DNA of 15,662 nt from an uncultured beta proteobacterium. Its GTDB lineage: Bacteria; Pseudomonadota; Gammaproteobacteria; Burkholderiales; Burkholderiaceae_C. Shown piece by piece: positions 5,845-13,769 of this stretch (positions are counted from its first letter, which is position 1; each line of letters starts with the position of its first letter). The translations under genes were made by a program, and so were the position numbers. A model generated the notes under the pieces. That model searched no databases, had not been told where the DNA came from, and saw only the letters and a program-made list of their open reading frames with translations. Location: the NCBI GenBank assembly GCA_903834645.1, contig CAILKA010000092.1, forward strand, positions 1 to 15,662. Direction: 5' to 3'.

Positions 5845-8079
5845 TCAGGGCCGGCCGGCCGGCCCGAGCGCTGCAGGGGCTGCGGGCGCGGGCGCCCCGG
5901 GGGTCGCCGGTGCGGGAGTGGGCAAGGGGGGGAGCGCCGGGTTGGCAGGAATGGGCAGCAGCGGGTTGTCCGCAGGCTGCACCGCCTGCTGCTGGGCCCG
6001 GATCAGGTCGTAGCGGTCGAGGGTGAGCCGGTCGCCGCCGGGGCCGTCGCGCAGCACGGTCGGGCGCAGGAACACCATCAGGTTGGTGCGGTTCTTGGAG
6101 CGGCTCTCGCTGCGAAAGAGTTGCCCGACCATGGGCAGGTCGCCCAGCAGCGGCACCTTGGATCGCGACTCGGTGAAGCGGTCCTCGATGAGTCCGCCGA
6201 GCACGATGATTCCGCCGTCGTCGACGACGACGTTGGTCTCGATCAGGCGTTTGTTCGTCGACGGGCCGGCGTTGGAGGTTCCCGGAGCCACCTTCTCGCT
6301 GACGCTGGAGGACTCCAGGAAGATCGCCATGCGCACCGAGCCAGTCTCGCCGATCTGCGGCCGCACGCGCAGCGTCAGGCCCACGTCCTTGCGCTCGATC
6401 GTCTGGAAGGGGTTGACCGTGGAGCTGCTCGCGCCCGTGTTCGTGAACTGGCCCGTGATGAAGGGCACGTTGCTGCCCACGACGATCCGGGCTTCCTCGT
6501 TGTCCAGCGTGATCTGGTTCGGGGTGCTGACGATGTTGGTGTTGGTCTGGCTCTGCAGCGCCCGCGCGATGGCCGCCAGGGCGTAGGTACCACCGAAGTT
6601 GCGGATGAGGCCCAGGTTCATCCCCTCGGGCAGCTGCACCTTGCCGGCTGCGGCACCGGTCTGCACGCTGATGATGTTGGCCCCGCCCGTGTTGAAGTTG
6701 GTGCCGGCTGCCAGCAGGTTCGAGTCGCCCCGGTTGCCGAGGATGCCCTGCCACTGGAAGCCGAAGTCAGCGGCGTTGTCGCCCGACACCTCGACGATCA
6801 TGCTCTCGATGTAGACCTGGGCGCGCCGCGTGTCGAGCTGATCGATCATCACGCGCACCTGGCGGTACAGCGGCTCGGGCGCGGTGATGACGAGGGAGTT
6901 GGTGGCGGGGTCTGCCTGCACGAAGCCCCCCGTGGACGGGGCGGCCGAGGCGCTGATGGGCGCCGTGGCCTGGGGCGAGGGGCCTCCGGGTACGCCACCA
7001 CCGCCTGCTGACGGCGCGCCTGACTGACTGGGCGCAGCGGAGGACGGCCCGCCGCCTCCCCCCGCACCCCCGCCCGAAGTGGAGAACGCCGCGCGCAGCA
7101 CGGTGGCCATGCGCGTGGCATCGGCGTTCTTCAGGTGGACGACCCAGATGTTGCCGCCCGGTCCGCCGCCTGGCGTCGGACGGTCCAGGCGCTCGATGGC
7201 CGTTCGGATGGAGGCCAGGCGTGCCGCGTTGGGGGCACGCACCAGCAGCGAATTGCTGCGCGGTTCGGGAACGATCGTGCTGCCCGCGGCAGCCGCGCCG
7301 GGCACGCCCGGCACGACCTGTGCTGCGCCGCCGCCCGAGGCGTCGGTGAGCCGTTGCACGAGGGGGGCGAGATCGGAGGCAAGCGCGTGCTTGAGCGGCA
7401 CGACCTCGAAGTCCGTCTGCGAGGGTTGGTCGAGCGCCGCAATGATCCGCGCGATGCGCTGCAAGTTGTCGGCGTAGTCGGTGATGACGAGCGCGTTGGA
7501 GCCCGGGCTCGCGTTGATGGTGTTGTTGGCCGAGATCAGCGGGCGCAGGACCGTCACGAGGTTGTTCGGGTTCTCGTAGCGCAGGTTGAAGATCTGGGTG
7601 AGGATCTGGTCGCCGCGCACCGGAACCTCCCCCACGGCCACCGTGCCAGCCTGAAGCTTGGCATCAGCCTCGGGCACCACCTTCAGCAGGCCGCCGCTTT
7701 CCACCATCGCGAAGCCGAGCCCGCGCAGGGCCGACAGGTAGCTCAGGTACGCCTCGCGGATGGTCAGCGGCTGTTCGCTGAAGACCGTGATCGTGCCCTT
7801 CACGCGCGGGTCCACGGCGATCTGGCGCTGGATCATGGCGGCGAAGGCACGCGTGACGGCCTCGACGTCTGCATTGACGAAGTTCACCGTCACGAGCGTG
7901 CGCGAGCGCAGCGCCGGGCTGTGACCGGCCGCCTGAGCGGCGCGCGCATCCTGGGGAGCGGCCGCAGGACCGGCGCTGGCCGCGTTCGGCTGTGACCAGG
8001 AGTTCGGGGGCGCCGCCAGGCTGGCGGCGAGGGCGCCTGCCAGCAGTCGCTGCAGCACACGCTTGGCCTTCATGCTCAT
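5845..8079 (-). CDS. gspD: Type II secretion system secretin GspD
   Basis: GspD forms the multimeric outer-membrane channel of the T2SS. The 744-residue protein starts with a Sec signal peptide (about 1-30: basic MSMKAKR, then a hydrophobic Leu/Ala stretch). N0 spans about 60-137, N1 158-220, N2 222-298 and N3 310-418. N3 is interrupted by a Gly/Ser/Pro/Ala-rich low-complexity insert at about 334-384. The secretin domain covers about 419-676, with the family signature VPLLGDLPMVGQLF at 642-655. After 702 the protein ends in a Pro/Ala-rich tail of some 40 residues. The ATG at 8079 overlaps the gspN stop as ATGA; Met3 is a possible alternative. No pilotin gene is seen nearby. Confidence 0.97.
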   Translation of the reverse strand: MSMKAKRVLQRLLAGALAASLAAPPNSWSQPNAASAGPAAAPQDARAAQAAGHSPALRSRTLVTVNFVNADVEAVTRAFAAMIQRQIAVDPRVKGTITVFSEQPLTIREAYLSYLSALRGLGFAMVESGGLLKVVPEADAKLQAGTVAVGEVPVRGDQILTQIFNLRYENPNNLVTVLRPLISANNTINASPGSNALVITDYADNLQRIARIIAALDQPSQTDFEVVPLKHALASDLAPLVQRLTDASGGGAAQVVPGVPGAAAAGSTIVPEPRSNSLLVRAPNAARLASIRTAIERLDRPTPGGGPGGNIWVVHLKNADATRMATVLRAAFSTSGGGAGGGGGPSSAAPSQSGAPSAGGGGVPGGPSPQATAPISASAAPSTGGFVQADPATNSLVITAPEPLYRQVRVMIDQLDTRRAQVYIESMIVEVSGDNAADFGFQWQGILGNRGDSNLLAAGTNFNTGGANIISVQTGAAAGKVQLPEGMNLGLIRNFGGTYALAAIARALQSQTNTNIVSTPNQITLDNEEARIVVGSNVPFITGQFTNTGASSSTVNPFQTIERKDVGLTLRVRPQIGETGSVRMAIFLESSSVSEKVAPGTSNAGPSTNKRLIETNVVVDDGGIIVLGGLIEDRFTESRSKVPLLGDLPMVGQLFRSESRSKNRTNLMVFLRPTVLRDGPGGDRLTLDRYDLIRAQQQAVQPADNPLLPIPANPALPPLPTPAPATPGAPAPAAPAALGPAGRP

Positions 8080-9002
8080 CCGATCGTGATCACCGAGCGC
8101 GCGCCGCTGCGCCGCCCGATGACGTTCAGGAGATTGTTCAACGTGGCCTCCGAGCCCGCAGCTGCCGAGGCTTCACCTGCAAATCGCAGTGTCGAGCCCG
8201 TCCAGCGCCCCGACCCGCTGAGCTGCAGCGGCCCCTGGATGGTCTGCAGCGTGAGCTCCGGCGCGTCGGGCTGGGCGGCGCCGCCCGCCAGCACGAGCCG
8301 GTAGCTGCCCAAGGTGTCGATGGCCACGATCCGGGAGGATACGTCGGCGAACTCGAACTGCACACTTCCCCGCATCCGCAGCCTGCCTTGGGCCCACTCC
8401 ACGGAGGCGCCCGACGTGCCGACGCGGATCGTGCCTGACATCTGCAGCGTGTTGAAGGGCGTGCCCAGGCCCGCCAGCCAGGCGGCCGGCCACACACCCA
8501 GTCCCGCCGGCTGTGCCGGCAGCGTCAATCCCCAGGTGCCGATGCCGGCATGCAGGCCCACCACGGCCGGCGCATCCTGGCAGCACGGGTGCTGCAGGCG
8601 CAGCTGCGCGGCGAATGCCTGAGACAGGCCGATGTCCCAACGCAGGCGCCCAGGCAGGGCGGAGGCATCCCGGCTGCCAGGCCCGCCCGACAGCAGCAAC
8701 ACCGCCGATCCCGACCAGACGGTTCCGCGCGCATCGGCCAGCTGCACACGCTCGCCAGTGGCTGACCCCACTGCGTAGGCGAGCCAGCTTGCGGGTGCCC
8801 AGATCAGCGTCGCCAGCACGGCACCTGTGCATCCACCCAAGGCCGCCCACGCCCAGGCGGCCCGCCGCCGACGCGCCCAGGCGGCGCTGGCGAGCGTGGA
8901 GTCTGCAAAGACCGTGCTGGGCCGCGGCAGGCTCCGCCGGCGCCGCCCCAGCGCGGGCAGGCGCGGGAGCCGGGGCAGGCTGGGCAAGGCGGGCAGTCTC
9001 AT
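8076..9002 (-). CDS. gspN: Type II secretion system protein GspN
   Basis: GspN is an accessory bitopic T2SS protein of the inner membrane, present in only some systems, with a large periplasmic part. The 308-residue protein has a basic, proline/leucine-rich cytoplasmic stretch (about 1-50) followed by one hydrophobic segment (about 52-74, with AWAWAALGGCTGAVLATLIW). The rest is predicted periplasmic, with features of the family such as GTVWSGSAVL in the first third and a repetitive, beta-like C-terminal half. Its ATG overlaps the gspM stop and its own stop overlaps the gspD start, both as ATGA, so translation is coupled on both sides. The N-terminal cytoplasmic part is unusually rich in Leu-Pro-Arg repeats. 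Identity rests on these traits and on position between gspM and gspD. Confidence 0.88.
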   Translation of the reverse strand: MRLPALPSLPRLPRLPALGRRRRSLPRPSTVFADSTLASAAWARRRRAAWAWAALGGCTGAVLATLIWAPASWLAYAVGSATGERVQLADARGTVWSGSAVLLLSGGPGSRDASALPGRLRWDIGLSQAFAAQLRLQHPCCQDAPAVVGLHAGIGTWGLTLPAQPAGLGVWPAAWLAGLGTPFNTLQMSGTIRVGTSGASVEWAQGRLRMRGSVQFEFADVSSRIVAIDTLGSYRLVLAGGAAQPDAPELTLQTIQGPLQLSGSGRWTGSTLRFAGEASAAAGSEATLNNLLNVIGRRSGARSVITIG

Positions 9003-9541
9003 GGTGAGGCCGGAATCACGACCGTCACGGTACCCGAAAAGCCCGGGCCGCTGCGCACCAGTTGCGCTTCCACCGTTCGCGCCCGTGCGCCCGAGCGCAC
9101 CTCCGCGAGCCAACTGCGCAGCGCTTGCGGATCGAGGCCCTCGAGCGTCAGCACGGCGCGGTCGCCCTGCACGCTCAGCCGCGCGGCCGAACCGAGCCGC
9201 TCGCTGGCAGCCTGGAGTGCTTGCGCAGCCTGGTGGGTCGGGGGAAGGGGTGACTGGCGCAGTTCGCGAGACTGATCGGCGAGCCTGCGCATCGCCAGGG
9301 TCTGCGCATCCAGAGCGTCGAGCCGGGCCGGGGCGCTGCGCAGGGTCTGCCATGCGGGCTGCACCCCTACCGACCAGAGCATCGCCAGCGCGAGCACGGT
9401 GGCGGCAACAGCCACCAGGACACGCTCGCGCGTCCCCAGCTGCTTCCATCTCGCCTGCCAGGTTGCCAGGGCCTGCAGCCCTGCCCGGCGGCTCGCACCC
9501 GAGGAAGGGCCACCAGCCTGGACCCCTGCCGCTTCACTCAT
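8999..9541 (-). CDS. gspM: Type II secretion system protein GspM
   Basis: GspM is a small bitopic inner-membrane protein that pairs with GspL in the assembly platform. The 180-residue protein has a cytoplasmic N-terminus, the typical WKQLGTRERVLVAVAA entry into a single membrane helix (about 41-60), and a periplasmic ferredoxin-like domain of about 110 residues. The LSVQGDRAVLTLEG and WLAEV stretches in the C-terminal half match the family style. The ATG at 9541 overlaps the gspL stop as ATGA and is preceded by the strongest Shine-Dalgarno sequence of the operon, GGGGAGGT, five bases upstream. That pairing suggests independent entry as well as coupling. Confidence 0.92.
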   Translation of the reverse strand: MSEAAGVQAGGPSSGASRRAGLQALATWQARWKQLGTRERVLVAVAATVLALAMLWSVGVQPAWQTLRSAPARLDALDAQTLAMRRLADQSRELRQSPLPPTHQAAQALQAASERLGSAARLSVQGDRAVLTLEGLDPQALRSWLAEVRSGARARTVEAQLVRSGPGFSGTVTVVIPASP

Positions 9542-10791
9542 CGCGCACCTCCCCGCGAAGCCGCACGCGAGCGCACCACGATTTCGCCCTGGGTGGCCTC
9601 GGCCGCATAGCCCAGTGGCCGCAACCGGTCGGAGAAGGCGCGCACATCATCGGGACTCCAGCCTACGACCACCAGGCTGAGCTTGCCGGGCTCGAAGCGC
9701 AGGCCTTGCGCAGCCGGCTGCCCGGGCGGCCACGCCGATGCGGCGGCTCCCAGCAGGGCCTCGAGGTCGACGTCCCCGGGCTGGCCCGCGGCACTGCGCA
9801 GCGCATCCGTCTCGCGCTGCATCTGGAGGGGGGCGTCCACCACGGTCTTGACCTGCGGGTGGGCGCCTTGCAGCAGGCGGACCTGCTCGCGCTGGCGTTC
9901 CGTGATGGCCTGGCGCTGGGACCAGGCCCAGGCATTGAGCCCCAGGAGGTGCACGAGCGCGAGGCTCGCGAGTCCGACGTGGACGGGACGCCAGGCCGGG
10001 CTCTTCCAGCGCTTGGCGGCATCGCGCCACGCCCGGCTCCACATGCGCCGGGCCGCCAGATCGAACTGGCGCAGGTTCCACAGCGAGCGTGCAGCCTGCA
10101 GCGCGAACTCCGCCTCCCCCAGGGTGTGCACGGGCCCATCGAGCCAACTCTCGGCAGCAGCGGCCGTCCGTGCGGTGGCCGTCCAGCGCAGGGGCGGCTG
10201 GGCCAGTCCGCGCACGAGCGTGCGAGCCAGGCTGCCGTTCAGCGGCAGGCACGCCATCCCCCCCTCGTCGGCCACCGCCACGAAGGGCTCCGGATCGGAA
10301 TCGGCGTGCATCCGGCCCTCCAGGAAGTGCCCCTGCGTCGCGTCTCCCGGCCAAAGCGCGGGCACGACCCGATCCACGGCAAGCCCGGAGCCTTCCAGGT
10401 GCGTCAGCTGCTGCTGCAACCACGCCCGGTCGGTGGCCGCGACCCACACCTCCTGCCCGGCGCGGGCCTGCGCAGGAAGCGCCAGGTGCACGGAGTCGGG
10501 CTCGTCAAGCAGCGCCTCCTCGAGCAGGCTGCCCAGGGCCGCCCGCATCTTGTTGGCCGGGGCCTTGGGCAGCACAAGGCGGTGCCAGCTCACGTCGCGC
10601 GGGTCCAGCACGGCCACGACGCTGTCAGCGCGCGGCAGCAGGGCAGGCTGGGCGCGCCCCTGGGAGGTGAGCTCGATCCCGTCCTCGCTGAGCCCCCAGA
10701 CCAGATCCGTGTCGCTGCCCGGCGCCGCGGCGGCATCCGGGCGGACCCCCAGACGGGCGCGTGGGCGAAGCTGCACGACAAGAACGGTCAT
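9538..10791 (-). CDS. gspL: Type II secretion system protein GspL
   Basis: GspL is the bitopic inner-membrane protein that binds GspE through its cytoplasmic domain and GspM through its periplasmic part. The 417 residues show an actin-like cytoplasmic domain (about 1-250), one membrane helix (about 270-290, VHVGLASLALVHLLGLNAWAW-like) and a periplasmic ferredoxin-like domain at the end (about 360-410). I chose the ATG at 10791 because MTVLVVQLRPR aligns with the usual M-S-T-L-I-V start of the family. An in-frame ATG at 10800 would add three residues; neither has a clear Shine-Dalgarno sequence. The stop overlaps the gspM start as ATGA. The gap after gspK is 20 bp, or 11 with the longer start. 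Confidence 0.93.
   Translation of the reverse strand: MTVLVVQLRPRARLGVRPDAAAAPGSDTDLVWGLSEDGIELTSQGRAQPALLPRADSVVAVLDPRDVSWHRLVLPKAPANKMRAALGSLLEEALLDEPDSVHLALPAQARAGQEVWVAATDRAWLQQQLTHLEGSGLAVDRVVPALWPGDATQGHFLEGRMHADSDPEPFVAVADEGGMACLPLNGSLARTLVRGLAQPPLRWTATARTAAAAESWLDGPVHTLGEAEFALQAARSLWNLRQFDLAARRMWSRAWRDAAKRWKSPAWRPVHVGLASLALVHLLGLNAWAWSQRQAITERQREQVRLLQGAHPQVKTVVDAPLQMQRETDALRSAAGQPGDVDLEALLGAAASAWPPGQPAAQGLRFEPGKLSLVVVGWSPDDVRAFSDRLRPLGYAAEATQGEIVVRSRAASRGGAR
9547..9554 (-). promoter_or_regulatory. Strong Shine-Dalgarno site of gspM
   Basis: GGGGAGGT on the minus strand lies five bases before the gspM ATG, inside the last codons of gspL. Most other coupled starts in this operon lack such a site. 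Confidence 0.7.
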
Positions 10792-10811
10792 GGACGCCAT
10801 TGTCGGGCCAC

Positions 10812-11786
10812 TCAGGGCGCTCCCATGTGAGCGTTCACCCGTTCTCTGTGGTGGGTCACGAACTGGTCGCCCAGCCGCTCCACCAGCGAGCGCTCCTCCA
10901 CCACCCGTTCCTCCAGCCTGAGCCGGCCGCTCACCTCGAAGAAGGCGCTGGCCACGGCCACGCCGCGCTGCTCGATCGGGAAGTCCGGCCCGAGGAGGGT
11001 GCGCGCCTGCTCGAGCGAGTCGAAGGGGCTGCGCTGGCGCGCCTGCACCAGGCGCTCGGCGGTGCCGATATCGATCCCCAGCACAGCAGCGACGGCCTCT
11101 CGCGAGGCGGTGTTCAGGTTCAGGGGCGTGGGCTTGGGCAGCACGTCCACGAAGGGCCGCAGTGCGCGCAGCGTCGCGGCGTCCAGCCCCAGCCGCGAAA
11201 GGTGGGCAAAGCGCTGCACGGGCAGGGTCGCGTCGGCCGTCTCGGCCCCCGCGGCGGCGGCGCGCCAGGATGCGTCCACGCCCTGGGCTATCGCGTTGCC
11301 TACGGCAGCAGGTACACCGGCCGCATCGCACAGGCGTGACAGCTTCTGCAATTCCTGCGGCGAGACTTTGCCCTCCACGATGAGGTTGCGCAGGTTGTAG
11401 CGCGACTGCGCATCGACGATGCGGCCGGACAGGAAGGCCTCGGCGCCGCCGTCGGCGTTGTTGTCGCGGTCGGCTGCCAAGAAGGTGGACAACCGCGCTT
11501 CGGCCAGCGGCGTGGCCCAGGGCTCGCCCAGATGATCCACGGGCGGTCGGCCCCCGGCGCGGTCGGCTCGCCCGTCCTCGCGCAGGATCAGCACAGACCA
11601 GTCCAGCGCGCCGGCGAGGATCCACACGGACTGCATGCGGCTGCGCTCGGCAGCCTCGACCCGAACAGCCCGCCACTGCTGCCACACCATCCCGGCGGCC
11701 AGCGTCGTCACCAGTGCGACGATGATCATTGCCAGCAGCAAGGCGGCGCCGCGTGCCCGGTCAGCGCCCAGACGCGAGAGGCTCAT
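10812..11786 (-). CDS. gspK: Type II secretion system minor pseudopilin GspK
   Basis: GspK is the large minor pseudopilin that caps the pseudopilus tip together with GspI and GspJ. The 324-residue length fits. The prepilin site is RG/AALLLAM, cut after Gly13. The following helix runs to about 35 and lacks the +5 glutamate found in other pseudopilins, which is normal for GspK. The family stretch DHLGEPWATPLAEARLS is at 84-100, and RIVDAQSRYNLRNL at 122-135. The helix-hairpin-helix-like part PLNLNTASREAVAAVLGI is at 221-238. The ATG overlaps the gspJ stop as ATGA. No separate Shine-Dalgarno sequence is visible, so translation probably depends on gspJ. Confidence 0.95.
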   Translation of the reverse strand: MSLSRLGADRARGAALLLAMIIVALVTTLAAGMVWQQWRAVRVEAAERSRMQSVWILAGALDWSVLILREDGRADRAGGRPPVDHLGEPWATPLAEARLSTFLAADRDNNADGGAEAFLSGRIVDAQSRYNLRNLIVEGKVSPQELQKLSRLCDAAGVPAAVGNAIAQGVDASWRAAAAGAETADATLPVQRFAHLSRLGLDAATLRALRPFVDVLPKPTPLNLNTASREAVAAVLGIDIGTAERLVQARQRSPFDSLEQARTLLGPDFPIEQRGVAVASAFFEVSGRLRLEERVVEERSLVERLGDQFVTHHRERVNAHMGAP

Positions 11787-12451
11787 GGCGATTGGGGTGC
11801 GAGCACGGTGTCGCGCGTGAGCGTGCCGCCGGCCAGCGTGAGCACGAGGCGCACGCCAGCGGGAACCTGCTCGCGCTCGGGTGCCGTCCCGGCGGAAGCG
11901 GCTGGCGGTGGCGGCGTGGCGACATCCCCGGTGGACTGGGCGTTGGACCAACCGTTCCCGCGCCAGAAGTAGACCTGCACGGACGACGAGCCTTCCAGGA
12001 CCTGCAGCATGCCTGGCTCGTTGCCCATCAGCTGCTGGCTGCGCAGCCACTGCTGGCGCAGTTCCGACACCTTGGTCGTCGGTGGCGACGCCCAGCGCCA
12101 CCAGCCGCCCCCGCGCAGCGTCCAGGCCACCACCTGGGCGCCGGCATCCTGGCGCCGCGTCATCCGCAGCGTCGCGCCGTCGAAGGCCAGGGCCTGCACG
12201 ACGCCGGTGTCCTCGAGCTCGAGCAGGTCACGTTCCCACTGTGCGAGCACCGTGTTCAGCCGCAGCGTGCGCTCCACAGCCTCCTGGCTGATCGTGCGCG
12301 ACTGGCTGATGCCTTCCACGCCACGCCAGGCCATGGCAGCCAGCGTGGCCATGATCGCAAGCCCCACCAGCACCTCGACGAGCGTGAACCCGCGCAGGCG
12401 GCTTGCGGCCGCGGGTCGCCTGGCCCTGCACGCGGTGAGGTTGCCCGCCAC
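11783..12451 (-). CDS. gspJ: Type II secretion system minor pseudopilin GspJ
   Basis: GspJ is a minor pseudopilin of the tip complex with GspI and GspK. The 222-residue protein has a 21-residue basic leader and the prepilin site RG/FTLVEVLVGL with Gly21 at -1 and the conserved +5 glutamate. The helix is followed by a globular beta-rich domain, containing WRGVEGISQSR and QWERDLLEL, typical of GspJ. A Pro/Ala-rich insert (about 180-195) precedes the last strands. The start is GTG at 12451, four bases after the gspI stop; GGGAGG at 12462-12467 lies ten bases upstream. No ATG is available before the prepilin site. The stop overlaps the gspK start. Confidence 0.93.
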   Translation of the reverse strand: MAGNLTACRARRPAAASRLRGFTLVEVLVGLAIMATLAAMAWRGVEGISQSRTISQEAVERTLRLNTVLAQWERDLLELEDTGVVQALAFDGATLRMTRRQDAGAQVVAWTLRGGGWWRWASPPTTKVSELRQQWLRSQQLMGNEPGMLQVLEGSSSVQVYFWRGNGWSNAQSTGDVATPPPPAASAGTAPEREQVPAGVRLVLTLAGGTLTRDTVLAPQSP

Positions 12452-12455
12452 CGCC

Positions 12456-12851
12456 TCAATTCCTCCCGACGATGGTCGACACCGTGATGAGCGGCCTGCC
12501 GTCCTCGTGCGAGACGACCGCGTCGACCCGGCGGAAGTTGGGGTTGGGCGTCGGGCGCACGCGCAGCTCGCCCCGGTAGCGGCGCCCCATCTGCTCGCAC
12601 CCGAACTCGCTGTCGCCCGTGCCCGGAAAGCGCTTGCCGAGCCGCAACTCGCCGATCTGGTTGTCGGCGCACCACTGGGCGGCCGACACGTCGGCCAGCC
12701 GGGCCGCGTTATCGGTCACCGAACCGGCCGCGCGCAGGCCAGCCGACAGCGCGACGGCCACCACTGCCAGCGCCACCAGCACCTCCACGAGCGTGAACTC
12801 CTGTGCCAGGTGGCGGCTCGCGGCGGCGCGTCTGCGCGCAAGGGCGCTCAT
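12456..12851 (-). CDS. gspI: Type II secretion system minor pseudopilin GspI with atypical cleavage site
   Basis: GspI is a small minor pseudopilin that helps start pseudopilus assembly. The 131 residues fit the family in length, hydrophobic helix (FTLVEVLVALAVVAVALSAG at 19-38) and C-terminal domain. The residue before the predicted cleavage point is Glu18 (HLAQE/FTLVEV) where family members have Gly; the codon is GAG, one transition away from GGG. The +1 Phe and +5 Glu are conserved. Prepilin peptidases normally require the -1 glycine, so processing may be poor or altered. Cys62 and Cys85 could form a disulfide. The ATG overlaps the gspH stop as ATGA; GGGAG lies eleven bases upstream. Confidence 0.93.
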   Translation of the reverse strand: MSALARRRAAASRHLAQEFTLVEVLVALAVVAVALSAGLRAAGSVTDNAARLADVSAAQWCADNQIGELRLGKRFPGTGDSEFGCEQMGRRYRGELRVRPTPNPNFRRVDAVVSHEDGRPLITVSTIVGRN

Positions 12852-13357
12852 CGAGACGGGGCTCCCGAATCCGCCGCCACCGCGAAGGGCCCGAGCCCGT
12901 CTGTGGCCAGCACCAGGCGCTGGTCGCCCAGGTTCAGCACGATGCGCTGCGCGCCGATCAGGGGCTCGGGCCCGAGCCGTACGGCGCGCGCACCGATTAC
13001 CTCGGCCCATACCTCACGGTCGAGCCAGCGAGAGGGCAGTGCCAGGGCCGCGGGCAGACCCAGGAAGCGGAAGTCCGGACCGTCGTCGCCGGCTTCCCGG
13101 CGTTGGGGCAGCCACTGGGCGTCCAGGCTCGACGAGCGCGCCTCGGTGCGCGCGGCTTCGAGCAGTGCCACCAGGCGGGCAGCCTCGCGCTCGAGCTGGC
13201 TGGCCTGCGGATCGCGCACGGCCAGGGACACCAGCCCGGTGGTCAGAGCCACTAGGGCCACCACCACCATCAATTCGATGAGGGTGAATCCGCGGGCCGG
13301 TCGCCGGCCCTGCACGTGCCTGGCCGACGCGCTACTGCCAGGACCCCACATCGGCAT
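12848..13357 (-). CDS. gspH: Type II secretion system minor pseudopilin GspH
   Basis: GspH is a minor pseudopilin in the T2SS pseudopilus. The prepilin site ARG/FTLIELMVV is intact, with Gly at -1 and Glu at +5, followed by the helix and the GspH-type globular domain (LVALLEAARTEARSSS, and near the end IVLNLGDQRLVLATDGLGP). The start is uncertain. I chose ATG at 13357, preceded by GAAGG five bases upstream, giving 169 residues with a 23-residue leader and a 26-bp overlap with gspG. ATG at 13351 and GTG at 13315 (a 9-residue leader and no overlap) are alternatives. The stop overlaps the gspI start. Confidence 0.9.
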   Translation of the reverse strand: MPMWGPGSSASARHVQGRRPARGFTLIELMVVVALVALTTGLVSLAVRDPQASQLEREAARLVALLEAARTEARSSSLDAQWLPQRREAGDDGPDFRFLGLPAALALPSRWLDREVWAEVIGARAVRLGPEPLIGAQRIVLNLGDQRLVLATDGLGPFAVAADSGAPSR

Positions 13358-13769
13358 TCTGGCCTTCGCCGCCGGGCTGACCGTCCGCGCCGAGGCTGAA
13401 GACATCGATCTCGCCCTTCACACCCGGGTTGAGGTACTGGTAAGGCCGGCCCCAAGGGTCGTTGGGCAGCTTCTTGAGGTAGGGCTTCCAGTTGGGCGGC
13501 ACGGGGCTGGCCGAAGGCTTGCGCACGAGCGCCTCCAGGCCCTGCTCGCCCGAGGGGTAGCGCTGGTTGTCGAGCTTGTAGAGACTGAGCGCCTGCGTCA
13601 GGCTGTCCACGTCGATGCGGGCTGCCGTGACCTTGGCTTCCGAAGCGCGGTCCAGCACGTTCGGGGCGATGAGAGCAGCCAGTACGCCGATGATCACCAG
13701 CACGACCATGATCTCGATCAGTGTGAAGCCGCGGGCGCCGGTGCGGCGCTTGAAAGGAGTGAGTCTCAT
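13332..13769 (-). CDS. gspG: Type II secretion system major pseudopilin GspG
   Basis: GspG is the major subunit of the periplasmic pseudopilus that works as a piston to push exoproteins through GspD. The 145-residue length is typical. The leader is 14 residues and the prepilin site ARG/FTLIEIMVVL is canonical. It is followed by the family's conserved LIAPNVLDRASEAKVTAAR, the LYKLDNQRYPSGEQGLEAL stretch, and the C-terminal calcium-binding region with DPWGRPYQYLNPG and FSLGADGQPGGEG. I chose ATG at 13769, which has GGAAG ten bases upstream; an in-frame ATG at 13802 would add eleven residues. It is the first gene of the minus-strand operon and diverges from gspC. Confidence 0.96.
   Translation of the reverse strand: MRLTPFKRRTGARGFTLIEIMVVLVIIGVLAALIAPNVLDRASEAKVTAARIDVDSLTQALSLYKLDNQRYPSGEQGLEALVRKPSASPVPPNWKPYLKKLPNDPWGRPYQYLNPGVKGEIDVFSLGADGQPGGEGQNADVGSWQ

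Noticed and set aside
4528..7011. 827-codon open frame on the plus strand opposite gspE and gspD
   Set aside because: It is antisense to two clearly conserved genes, has a biased Arg/His/Ala/Gly-rich composition and no domain I recognise. Long open antisense frames are expected in DNA this GC-rich.
8827..10830. 667-codon open frame on the plus strand opposite gspN, gspM and gspL
   Set aside because: Same reasons: antisense to real genes, low-complexity Arg/Pro-rich translation, no family features.
9541..11685. Long minus-strand frame joining gspL to 290 extra N-terminal codons
   Set aside because: The extra part lies over gspK in another frame; GspL begins at 10791 with a family-type N-terminus, so there is no fusion.
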